Source: Oxalobacteraceae bacterium
GTDB taxonomy: Bacteria; Pseudomonadota; Gammaproteobacteria; Burkholderiales; Burkholderiaceae_D
DNA: 64,000 nt
NCBI GenBank assembly: GCA_013284265.1
Contig: JABTBR010000022.1
Location: 1-64,000, forward strand
Direction: 5' to 3'
In this document: positions 1-8,442 of the stretch, in pieces
Position numbering within the stretch: the stretch's first letter is position 1
How the letters are laid out: every line of letters starts with the position of its first letter
The notes under the pieces: generated by a model
Seen by the model: the letters and a program-made list of their open reading frames with translations, nothing else
Database searches by the model: none
Told to the model about the DNA's origin: nothing
Position numbers and translations under genes: made by a program

Positions 1-32
1 GACCCCAGGGTTACGCCGTGGGTTTTAAACGC

Positions 33-1454
33 TTAGTGAGCTGCCGCGCCCGCCTCCTTCAGGAGCGCCTCGGCGACATTTTTTTCCAGCGTCGCGAGAT
101 TATTCTCAATCAAGGACTGGGTCACCGACAGCTGCGTCAACACACGCAACAGCTCGCGTGGCTTGACTTCATGGATCCTCAGGTCGGCCATCAAATCCGC
201 AAAACGCGGACCACTCAGGAACATCAATTGGAGGTTCATGGAATCCGGGTATTCACGCAGCGCGGAATAGGCCCCGGCGTAGCGCCGTAACGCGCCGGCA
301 TCCAGCAGCCCAAGGACGGCCGCCCCGCCCACCACCAGGGGTTCCTGCAGCTTTTTAAATTTCCACAGCAACACCACCGTGGTCACCGCAATCAAGGCCG
401 TCGGAATGTCGACAATTGAACGTTTGGCGATCACGAAGACCGAACCTGTGATGGCGCCGATGGCCGCCGCCGTGATGCCGTCGACAAAGGCCAGCACGCC
501 GGGCAGCTTGCCGTATTTCTTGAAGTAAGGTGCGGGCAGCACGGTAAACAGGTAGCAGGGAACAAAGGTGGCCAGTGCCGCCACTGTGGCGCCGGACAGC
601 CCGGCGATCAGGTAGCCGATGAAGCCGACCGTGATCACCACCGGACCCGGAGTGATCATGGCCACCGCCACCGCATCGACGAACTGCTTGTCGCTCAACC
701 AGTGATGCTCGGTCACCACGCCGCCATACAGAAAGGGGACGATCGCCAGGCCCGAACCGAACACGAAGGCGCCGGCCTCGGCGAAGAAAATGCCTATCTG
801 GCCGAGCAGGGACAGGTCGATCGAACCGAGCGTGGCCGGCAGTTCCGGCAGCAGCAGCACCGCCGGCACGCCGCGCTGGCGCAGCCAGGCGGGCGGTGCG
901 CGCAGCAGCCACACCAGCACGCCGGCCGCGATGAACAGCCAGGAGATTTCCGATTCCGTCACCGCCGTCACCGCCGCGAGCAGCAGATAGATCGCCCACA
1001 ACAGCTTATCCTTGTCGATACTCTTCGCCGTCAGCTTCTTCGCGCTCATCGCCACGATGCCGATCACCGCCGCGCCGACACCGTAGAACACCGCCTGCAT
1101 CCAGGGCAGCCCGCCGAAGCGCACATATGCTCACCCCAGTGCCACCACCATCAGGAACGAGGGCAGCACAAAGGCGATGCCGGCCAGCGTGGCGCCGACG
1201 ATGCGGTAGTGGACATAGCCCATGTAGATGCCCAGCTGCGCCGCCAGCGGTCCGGGCGCAAGCTGGGCCAGCGCCAGGCCCTCCTTGTAGTCGGCCTCGG
1301 TGATCCAGCGGCGCTGTTCGACCAGGTCGCGGTGCATATAGCCCACCAGCGCAACCGGTCCGCCAAAGCCAAGTGTTCCCAGGCGCCGCATGTAGAGCAC
1401 CATGTGCCATAAGGTGTAGCTGCGCTGGCCGCTACCGGTTTCATCTTTCTGCAA
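33..1454 (-). pseudogene. chrA: chromate transporter, split by in-frame TGA
   Basis: This is a ChrA-type (CHR family) inner-membrane transporter expected to export chromate. The first part has the N-terminal CHR signature (residues RRLGTLGFGGPVALVGYM and LAQLAPGPLAAQLGIYMG). The second part carries the other CHR repeat (FFAEAGAFVFGSGLAIVPFL, then MITPGPVVITVGFIGY). Reading is in one frame throughout, but codon 1131-1133 is TGA where homologues have tryptophan (VALG-stop-AYVRFGG), so one base change accounts for the break. I place the start at a TTG at 1454 because AAGGAG lies 6 nt upstream. A GTG at 1124 could restart translation of the larger part. The last ~80 residues, after the hydrophobic core, do not resemble ChrA and I cannot identify them. 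Either the gene is inactivated or the TGA is a sequencing error. Confidence 0.8.
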
Positions 1455-1597
1455 TTTGTTCTCCTTTGTTTTTATCTGGTGGCGCATTGCAAAAATGGGG
1501 GCACAGCGAAATGACGGTCGAAACGAACCGCGGAGGGGGCTATGGCTGGCTGAGTGTGAGAACAGATGGTTATGGCCACCATGATAAATGATGGTTG

Positions 1598-1624
1598 ATA
1601 TCTCTACAAATAATGTAGGGATAT
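1598..1624. promoter_or_regulatory. 27-bp palindrome, candidate operator
   Basis: Two 11-bp arms (ATATCTCTACA and TGTAGGGATAT) are separated by AATAA, with one mismatch between them. The site lies in the 185-bp AT-rich gap between the split chrA gene and the upstream DMT exporter gene, both on the minus strand. The CTACA/TGTAG core resembles operators bound by small dimeric repressors such as the BlaI/CopY type, but no regulator gene is adjacent. There is no GC stem or T-run, so a terminator is unlikely. The operator role is inferred. Confidence 0.4.
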
Positions 1625-1639
1625 ATACATATGGCCTTG

Positions 1640-2692
1640 TCAGTGCCGGTGGCGGTGGTGGATATCCGGATAATGGGGATGGGCGTGACGCAGCGGCGCG
1701 TGCCGATGTGGATGGGAATGCGGCTCGACGCCATCCCATCCGCCATCGTGTTCATGCCGATGGTGCTCGTCATGGCTGTGCCGGTGCGCATGCGACATCG
1801 CTTCGTGCTCGTGCTCATGCGCGTGCGACTCGCTCAGGTGCAGCCAGATGCCACCGCCCATCAGGGCCGCCGCGATCCAGAACAGCGTTCCCGGCACTTC
1901 GCCCAGCATCAGCAGCGACAGCAGCGCGCCGGCAAACGGGGCGGCCGAAAAATAGGCTCCGGTACGTGCCGTACCCAGATGGCGCAGCGCCAGCACGAAC
2001 AGCACCAGACTCAAACCGTAACCGGAAAAGCCGACCAGGCCGGCAATGATCAAAGCGGGCGGCGCCGGCAATTGCGCGCCTAGCGCAAGGGCAAGCGCCA
2101 GATTGACGGCGCCGGCGGCCAGACCCTTGATGGCGGCGATCTGCAAGGCATCGCTGGCCGCCACCTTACGCGTCAAATTATTATCGATCGCCCAGCACAG
2201 GCAGGCGCCGACGATGGCCAAGGCGCCCCAAGGCAGGCCGGCCGCGGGCGCCTGCTGCCATGACAGCAGCACGCCCGCCGCGACGATCAGCAGCATGCCG
2301 GTGAAGATGCGGCGATCGAAGTTTTCCTTAAAAACGAACCACGCCAGCATGGCGGTCAGCACGCCTTCCATATTGAGCAGCAGCGAGGCCGCGGAGGCAG
2401 GCACGCGCGTCAATCCCGTCATTAGCAGTAGCGGTCCCGCCACGCCGCCAGCGGCGACCGCGCCGCAAAACCATGGCAAGTCGCGCCGGGTCAGCATCGC
2501 CGGCTGGTCCCGCGCATCGTTTTGGACCAGCGCACGCACACCATAGCAAATCATCAGGCCAAGCCCGCTGCCCAGGTACAGCAAGGCGGCCAGCATCGCC
2601 GGTGGTATCTGGCCGACCAGCGTCTTGGCGAAGGGGGTGCTGGCGCCGAACAGCAAGGCGGCGAGCAAAGCGTAAATCACGCCGGTGTGCAT
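1640..2692 (-). CDS. DMT/EamA-family exporter with histidine-rich tail
   Basis: This 350-residue protein has ten hydrophobic segments in two EamA repeats, starting MHTGVIYALLAALLFGAS. It should sit in the inner membrane and export small molecules or metal ions. After the last segment (about residue 285) comes a soluble tail of about 65 residues containing 24 histidines in HxH and HH patterns, mixed with Asp and Glu. Such tails are known to bind Zn, Ni or Co in metal transporters and chaperones. The ATG at 2692 is preferred over an in-frame start 36 nt upstream because the transporter core begins there and a GGA lies at a suitable distance. With chrA next to it, a metal-handling role is a reasonable inference. 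The substrate cannot be read from sequence. Confidence 0.75.
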   Translation of the reverse strand: MHTGVIYALLAALLFGASTPFAKTLVGQIPPAMLAALLYLGSGLGLMICYGVRALVQNDARDQPAMLTRRDLPWFCGAVAAGGVAGPLLLMTGLTRVPASAASLLLNMEGVLTAMLAWFVFKENFDRRIFTGMLLIVAAGVLLSWQQAPAAGLPWGALAIVGACLCWAIDNNLTRKVAASDALQIAAIKGLAAGAVNLALALALGAQLPAPPALIIAGLVGFSGYGLSLVLFVLALRHLGTARTGAYFSAAPFAGALLSLLMLGEVPGTLFWIAAALMGGGIWLHLSESHAHEHEHEAMSHAHRHSHDEHHRHEHDGGWDGVEPHSHPHRHAPLRHAHPHYPDIHHRHRH

Positions 2693-2783
2693 CACAATAT
2701 CCACATGGTTTCCGGGCCAGCGGCCCACAGCGGTCTATTGTACGGCCACCTGGACGATGGAGGCACGCTTAAGCTGGCGTGTT

Positions 2784-3488
2784 TCAGCCCCCCGGGGCCT
2801 GGGTACCGGCCAGCATGCCGACAAATGCCGCGCGCGCCGGCAGGCCATGGCACAGCATCAGGCAAGGCGCCACCTGGGCCGAACCGTCGGTCCACCACAG
2901 GCTCTGGCCGTGCAGCGCGGCTGCGCTCAACTGCGGCAGCCTGGCCGGCAGCGCGTCGAGCGAGTCCAGCGGCAGGTAGAAGCCCGCCGCGCCGTAACGG
3001 CCCTGCTCCGGCGCGTCCGGCAAGGGTTCCAGCGCCTGTAAGGCCGCGTCGAAAGCGTCCAGCGAAAAGCCCTCTTCCAGCGATGACAGCGCCAGGTCCT
3101 CGATCTGATCGAACCAGGGCTTGCCCTCGCTCAGCCAGCCGGAGATGCCCGCCCCGCCGCTGGCACCGGCCGCGATCGTCAAGGGAAAATGCCGCCCTAC
3201 CCGGTCCACGCTGGGCATAAGCACCCCGCCCCAGGCATGGTTGTCGACCACGCCCGGCGCCAGCGCGAAGCGCCAGATCGGACTGGTGAGATAGATATCC
3301 AGCCAGCCCGCCCCCAGCTGCTCGCGGCTGCCCTGCAGGCTGGCCTGCAGCCAGGCGTCCCACACACCCAGCAAGCCGGGCGGCAGGCGGCGCGACACAA
3401 AGTCGCCATGGCTGGTGACCTTGCCAAAAAAACCGGGAACCGTATCAAAATCGGCGCTCGCCGGCATCGCATTCATGGGATCGTTCAT
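2784..3488 (-). CDS. tagF: T6SS-associated protein TagF
   Basis: This 234-residue protein of the TagF (DUF2094, BMA_A0400) family begins with the typical PGFFGKVTSHGDFVSRRLP block and continues with WRFALAPGVV and GVLMPSVDRVGRHFPL. In Pseudomonas TagF represses T6SS assembly post-translationally, upstream of or parallel to the kinase PpkA. I choose the ATG at 3488 because it overlaps the tssM stop as ATGA, giving translational coupling, and because the family motif follows directly. It is the last gene of the tagH-tssK-tssL-tssM-tagF unit. No phosphatase domain is fused here, although some TagF proteins have one. Confidence 0.9.
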   Translation of the reverse strand: MNDPMNAMPASADFDTVPGFFGKVTSHGDFVSRRLPPGLLGVWDAWLQASLQGSREQLGAGWLDIYLTSPIWRFALAPGVVDNHAWGGVLMPSVDRVGRHFPLTIAAGASGGAGISGWLSEGKPWFDQIEDLALSSLEEGFSLDAFDAALQALEPLPDAPEQGRYGAAGFYLPLDSLDALPARLPQLSAAALHGQSLWWTDGSAQVAPCLMLCHGLPARAAFVGMLAGTQAPGG

Positions 3489-6400
3489 AACTTGTCCAGG
3501 CAACGGAACTGCTCGACGCCATCGCGCCGGAAAGGGTTATTGACACTGTTGGCGGTCAGGTCGTAGATCATCCTGTGCCCATCCAGGTCGAAACTGAGAC
3601 GGAAGCGCTCTCCCTGCGGCATCGCTTCCACTACGCCCTTGTCGAGCATGCGGAAGAAGGCCCACGGCCCTTCGGTGCGCAGTTCGGCGCTGCTGGCCGG
3701 CGCGACCTCGAAGCGCACCGCGTTCATGCCCTTGCCGCTGGGGAGCTGCACGGTGGTGGCGCCCAGCGTCTGCTTGGGCGCGAACACGATCTGCTGGCCG
3801 TCGATGTCGAACAGCACCCGGGTGAAGGCCGCGTCGCCGCTGAGCGGACGCAGGTCGAAGCGCAGCGAGGCCTGCTTGCCGCCCAGGCCGAAGAAGGTAT
3901 CGCGGATCTGGGCCGCGCGCTGGAAGGTGTCCAGCACATCCTGGCCGATGCCGAGCGAAACATTGTTCACGCTGCGCCACTTCCACTGCGGGCCGCTGCT
4001 GTCGACGTAGTTCAGCAAGTGCTTCTGGAAGAAGTCATCGACCAGCCCGGCCGGCGCGAAGAAGCGCCCGAAGTCGTCCGGTGTCACATCCTGGGCCGAC
4101 TTGCGCACCAGCGGATAGCGCCCGGCGATGGCGGCGCGGCAGAACAGCGCGGGGCCGGTCTGCCACAGCGCGTCGAGCCGGTCGCGCTCCGTACCCAGGG
4201 TCAGGCCGGAACCGGCCGTGTCGACATTTTTCAGCATCAGCGCCAGCGGCGACGGCAGACCGTCGGCCTCGCGTTTCAGCTTGGCCAGCGCATCGGCCGG
4301 CGGTGCGGGCTGGCCGGCGGCGCGGGCGCTATTGGCCGCGTCGAAATACACCGCCACGTCCTTCAGCTTGAGCAGCACGGCATCGAGCCCGCTCGGACCG
4401 TTGGCGCCAGCCGCCACCATCTTGTGCAAAGGGTCGAAATGCATGTCGACCGGATTGACCGGCCGCACCGCCGGCGCAGGCGCATCCTCGGTGCCGGTCG
4501 ACAGCGCCGATTCGAGCCGCTTGCGGGCCGCATCGCTGATCTGCTTGACGGCGTCGCTGGCCGCGCTCACCGCCGACAGCGGCGTCTTGATCTTGTCCAG
4601 CGTGGTCTGGCGCGTCGCGGCGATCAGGAATTTGCGCATCGGCGACTCCTGCCCGCTGACGCTGCTGATCACGCGCGCGGCCTGGTCCAGCGTCGTGAAT
4701 GGCACCAGCACCACATCGGCCAGCAAGGCATCCCACTGGCGGATGTACTCCTCATAGTACATCTGCTGTACCGCCGCTTTCATCTGGGCCGCACTGTCGA
4801 TTCCGTCCACGGCTTCGCGCCGGTCCAGCACCCAGCTGTCCTTGACCACGTCGGCGATCGACAGATCGATCTGGTCGTTGAACTTCTTGAAACCGGCCAG
4901 CGTGAAGGTGCCGGCGATGCCGCGCGTCAACGGTTGGCCGCTCTGGCGTACCAGCACCACCGGCGCATCCTTGCCCGCCACGGCGGCCACGTCGAAGTCC
5001 GGTATGCCGGCCCGTGCCAGGTCGCGCTTGAGGCGGTTGTAGACGCGGTCGCCCATCGGCATGCGCGCCAGGCTCAGACGCGCTTGTGCGATCAGCGACT
5101 GGTCCAGCTGCGGCGGCGCGTCGGCCTGGCCCGCCGGATCGAGCATCGCCGCCACGTGGCCGGACAGGTCGGCGCGCCTGGCCTCGTCGGCACCGGGCAG
5201 ATTGCGGCTCCAGTCCAGATCCAGCCAGGCTTGCACGGCGGCCGGGTCGAGGTGGGAACGGTCACCCAGCATCAGGTAGACCCGCAGCAGCTCGTACAGA
5301 TAGTCGGAACTGTTGGCGTTACCCCGCCGCAGCTCGGTTTCCATGCGCGTCAGGATGCGCGGCATCAGCGCCTCGCGCAGGAAGCGCTGATAGGCGCGCC
5401 GGGCACCGTCGCCCAGCTTGTCGCCCTGGTACAGGCCCAGCGTCATCAGGAAGGGCACTTCCTTGTCGCGCTCGCGGTAGCCGGCCGGGATGTCGCGCAG
5501 CGCGTTCAGCAGCGGCAAGGTCACCAGCGGCGACGGGTCGTCCGGCAAGGCACGCGCCAGCTTGTCGATCTGCTGGGCGCGCGCGGCCACGTCGGCCACA
5601 TAGGACTGGTTGCGCCAGTAGCTCGTGATCAGCCCGGCCGACACCAGCACCAGTACGAATGCCGTCAGACCTATCGCGCCCCATTGCAGCAGGCGGCGGT
5701 TGCGCTCCAGCTTCAGATTGGTGCCCGCCAGGCCCTGCTCCTGGAAGATCACCTCGCGCAGCAAGCGGGTAATGAAGTAGCTGCGGCCGCCGAAGGCGTT
5801 CGCCGGCAGCACCTTGCGATCGAGCCCGAAACTGGCCGCCAGCGTCGCCATCACGCGGTCGATCGGGCTGCCCTCCTGGGTGCCGCTGGTGAAGTAGACG
5901 CCGCGCAGCAGCGCCGCTTCCTCGTAGGTGGTGGTTTCGAACACGTCGGTCAGGAAAGTGGTCAGCACCTCTCCCACGGCGGAAAACTGCTGCGGGAAGT
6001 TGTAGATCAGGGCGCGCCGCTGCACGTCGCGTTCCTGCTGCATGCGTTCGAACAGGCGCGCCTGCAACTGCCCTTCCAGCGCGGCGAATTCGGCCGGGAA
6101 GGAAGCGAGCCCCGCGTCCGGCGCGGCGCCCGCTTCCATCGGGAAGGTCACGCCCCAGACCTGGGTGCGTTCGTCGCGGCCCAGATTGTCGAAAAATTCC
6201 ACGAAGCCGGCCAGCAGGTCGGCCTTGGTGACGATCACATACACCGGGAAACGGATACCCAGCTGCTCGTGCAGTTCCTTGATGCGGGCACGGATCGCCA
6301 GTGCCTGCGTGCGGCGCGCCGCCTCGCCCTGCTGCAGCAGATCGGCCACGCTGAGCGCGACGATCACGCCATTGATCGGACGGCGGCGGCGCTGCTTGCG

Positions 6401-7033
6401 CAGCAGTTGCAGGAAACCGTTCCAGGCCGAGCGGTCCACTTCGGTGTAGCTGTCCTGGGTGGTGTAGCGGCCGGCCGTATCGAGCAGCACCGCCTCGTCG
6501 GTGAACCACCAGTCGCAATTGCGGGTGCCGCCCACGCCGCCGATGGCGCCCTTGCCATGGGTCTCGGCCAGCGGGAACTTCAGGCCGGAATGCACCAGCG
6601 CCGTGGTCTTGCCGCTGCCGGGAGCACCGACGAACATATACCAGGGCAGCCCGTACAGGCCAGCGGCGGCGCCGCCCGAGCGGGCCGTACGCAGCACCGC
6701 CATCGCATCCTGCAGGCGCTTGGTCAGCAGCGCCATTTCGGCGGCCGATTCCTTCTGGCCCGGTACCGCCGGCGCGGCTTCGGCGCCGCCCACGCTTTGC
6801 ATCAGGCGCCGGTTGGCCAGCCAGCCCTTGAACCATTTATAGGCGAAATAACCTGCCCAGATCAGGAACAGCAGCCAGATGAAGGTCCAGCGCACGCCGG
6901 AAGAATCGAAGGGCGCGCTGCCGTCAAAGGACAGCAGCGGCGCCTCGAACCAGATAATCAGCGACAGCAACAGCACGCCGATGAAGGACAGTACGACAGG
7001 CTTGAGCAGCCAGCGGAAGAAGCGTTTGATCAT
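3485..7033 (-). CDS. tssM: T6SS membrane complex protein TssM (IcmF/VasK)
   Basis: This 1182-residue inner-membrane protein forms the core of the T6SS envelope-spanning complex with TssL. Two hydrophobic segments lie near the N-terminus (about residues 13-29 and 50-66) and a third near residue 455. The cytoplasmic loop holds a Walker A motif (GAPGSGKTT, residues 136-144) and a switch motif (LDTAGRYTTQD), so it belongs to the NTP-binding subgroup. The large C-terminal part is periplasmic and would normally contact the TssJ lipoprotein, but no tssJ gene is visible. Its start overlaps the tssL stop (TGATG) and its stop overlaps the tagF start, so the three genes are tightly coupled. Length is normal for the family. 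Confidence 0.95.
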   Translation of the reverse strand: MIKRFFRWLLKPVVLSFIGVLLLSLIIWFEAPLLSFDGSAPFDSSGVRWTFIWLLFLIWAGYFAYKWFKGWLANRRLMQSVGGAEAAPAVPGQKESAAEMALLTKRLQDAMAVLRTARSGGAAAGLYGLPWYMFVGAPGSGKTTALVHSGLKFPLAETHGKGAIGGVGGTRNCDWWFTDEAVLLDTAGRYTTQDSYTEVDRSAWNGFLQLLRKQRRRRPINGVIVALSVADLLQQGEAARRTQALAIRARIKELHEQLGIRFPVYVIVTKADLLAGFVEFFDNLGRDERTQVWGVTFPMEAGAAPDAGLASFPAEFAALEGQLQARLFERMQQERDVQRRALIYNFPQQFSAVGEVLTTFLTDVFETTTYEEAALLRGVYFTSGTQEGSPIDRVMATLAASFGLDRKVLPANAFGGRSYFITRLLREVIFQEQGLAGTNLKLERNRRLLQWGAIGLTAFVLVLVSAGLITSYWRNQSYVADVAARAQQIDKLARALPDDPSPLVTLPLLNALRDIPAGYRERDKEVPFLMTLGLYQGDKLGDGARRAYQRFLREALMPRILTRMETELRRGNANSSDYLYELLRVYLMLGDRSHLDPAAVQAWLDLDWSRNLPGADEARRADLSGHVAAMLDPAGQADAPPQLDQSLIAQARLSLARMPMGDRVYNRLKRDLARAGIPDFDVAAVAGKDAPVVLVRQSGQPLTRGIAGTFTLAGFKKFNDQIDLSIADVVKDSWVLDRREAVDGIDSAAQMKAAVQQMYYEEYIRQWDALLADVVLVPFTTLDQAARVISSVSGQESPMRKFLIAATRQTTLDKIKTPLSAVSAASDAVKQISDAARKRLESALSTGTEDAPAPAVRPVNPVDMHFDPLHKMVAAGANGPSGLDAVLLKLKDVAVYFDAANSARAAGQPAPPADALAKLKREADGLPSPLALMLKNVDTAGSGLTLGTERDRLDALWQTGPALFCRAAIAGRYPLVRKSAQDVTPDDFGRFFAPAGLVDDFFQKHLLNYVDSSGPQWKWRSVNNVSLGIGQDVLDTFQRAAQIRDTFFGLGGKQASLRFDLRPLSGDAAFTRVLFDIDGQQIVFAPKQTLGATTVQLPSGKGMNAVRFEVAPASSAELRTEGPWAFFRMLDKGVVEAMPQGERFRLSFDLDGHRMIYDLTANSVNNPFRRDGVEQFRCLDKL

Positions 7034-8436
7034 CAGCGCGCCCTTTCCGTAAGCACTGGCGTCAGGGGAGCCGGCGCAGGCAGCGGCATGGCCGCGTTCA
7101 CCGGCGTCAGCACGATGATCACCACCCGCCGGTTGCGGGCGCGGTTGGCCGGGCTGTCGTTGGGCACCAGCGGCTCGGTCTCGCCGCGACCTTCCACGCT
7201 ATAGCGCGCGGCCGGGCCGGCGCGGCTGGCCAGCATCGCCACCACCGCCGCCGCACGTCCCTTGGACAAGGCCCAGTTGGACGGGAAGCGCGCCGATCCG
7301 CCCGGCACGTCGTCGGTGTGGCCGATCACCAGGACCTTGCCCGGCACCGGCTTGAGCGCGTCGCCTATGCGTCCCATCAGCGGATCGTAGGCGGACAGCA
7401 CCTCGGCGCTGCCGGACTTGAACACGCCATCGCCATGCAGCACCACGGTGGAACGGTCGGCCGTTTCGGTCACGCTGACCAGGCCGCGTTCGATATCGGC
7501 CGCCAGGAAGCGCGCCAGCCGCACCGGCGGATTGGCCAACGGCGGCGCAGCGGGACGCTGGCCGCTCAGCTGGATGCGCTGCAGCCCCGCATACACCGGA
7601 TCGGAAGCGCGGTTGAGCAGGAAGCTGAAGCCCAGGTGCAGCGCCAGCAGGATGATGCCGGCGATGACCGCGATCACCCAGACCGGAATCAGGCGCATCA
7701 GGCCGGGGCGCTTGTCGGTGCTGCCGCGCCAGCGCAGCGACAGGTCTTCCTCATACGGTCCACGTTCCTTGCGGATCAGCTGCTGCAACCGTTCGCGCAG
7801 GGTATCGAGTTGCGCGCGGCCGCCGTCGAGCACGCGGTAGCGTCCCTCCAGGCCCAGCGCCAGGCACAGATACATCAGTTCCAGCACATGCAGATTGGCG
7901 CGCGGCGCCTGGCACAGGCGCTGCAAAATGATGAAGAATTTTTCGCCGCCGAAGGCTTCGTTATGGAAGGACACCAGCAGGCTGCGGCTGGCCCACACGC
8001 CGCTGGCGCCCCAGGGGGTGCTGGAAATGGTCTCGTCGAGGAAGGTGCACAGCGAGTAGCGCGCCACGGCGATCGCTTCCTGCTCCACCCTGGCGAGCCT
8101 GGCGTCGGCCTCGAATTTTTTGATCGCCGCCACCAGTTGCTGGCGCAGCCCTTCCACGTTCGGATGGCTGGCCATGATGCGCAGCGGGACCACCAGGTCG
8201 AGCAAGGCATTGGCCGCGCCCACCAGCGGATTGATCGCGCCGCCGACCACGCCGGGCGCGGCCGCCAGCGGCGCCAGCATGGCGTCGTAATTGGCGTAGT
8301 TGCCCGGCGCCTCAGGCGGCGGCGCCGCCGCGGGGGGCGCAGTCGGCGCGGGCGCGGCGGCGCCTGCCGCGCGGCGGCCGCCCGGTTTCGGTACAAGGAT
8401 GGTGCGTTCGCTGTCCGGCAGCTCGTCCTGGCTCAT
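7033..8436 (-). CDS. tssL: T6SS protein TssL with OmpA-like C-terminus
   Basis: This is a 467-residue TssL (DotU/IcmH) protein of the 'evolved' kind. After a Pro/Ala-rich leader (about residues 20-45) comes the cytoplasmic DotU domain. One transmembrane segment (VWVIAVIAGIILLALHLG) follows, and then an OmpA/MotB-like peptidoglycan-binding domain with IGHTDDVPGG and the end motif NRARNRRVVI. It anchors the membrane complex, and the OmpA domain lets it grip the cell wall directly. That may matter here because the usual outer-membrane anchor TssJ is not found. The start at 8436 (MSQDELPDSERTILVP) has the conserved acidic leader. Only 6 nt separate it from the tssK stop. Confidence 0.94.
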   Translation of the reverse strand: MSQDELPDSERTILVPKPGGRRAAGAAAPAPTAPPAAAPPPEAPGNYANYDAMLAPLAAAPGVVGGAINPLVGAANALLDLVVPLRIMASHPNVEGLRQQLVAAIKKFEADARLARVEQEAIAVARYSLCTFLDETISSTPWGASGVWASRSLLVSFHNEAFGGEKFFIILQRLCQAPRANLHVLELMYLCLALGLEGRYRVLDGGRAQLDTLRERLQQLIRKERGPYEEDLSLRWRGSTDKRPGLMRLIPVWVIAVIAGIILLALHLGFSFLLNRASDPVYAGLQRIQLSGQRPAAPPLANPPVRLARFLAADIERGLVSVTETADRSTVVLHGDGVFKSGSAEVLSAYDPLMGRIGDALKPVPGKVLVIGHTDDVPGGSARFPSNWALSKGRAAAVVAMLASRAGPAARYSVEGRGETEPLVPNDSPANRARNRRVVIIVLTPVNAAMPLPAPAPLTPVLTERAR

Positions 8437-8442
8437 GGGCGG

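Noticed and set aside
1131..1133. TGA in chrA as selenocysteine or programmed readthrough
   Set aside because: The position is tryptophan in relatives and there is no selenocysteine-type hairpin downstream that I can see. A point mutation or sequencing error is simpler.
3575..7204. 1209-residue open frame on the plus strand opposite tssM
   Set aside because: It is the antisense of a well-recognised tssM gene. It is rich in His, Gln and Arg with no domain, as expected for a shadow frame in GC-rich DNA.
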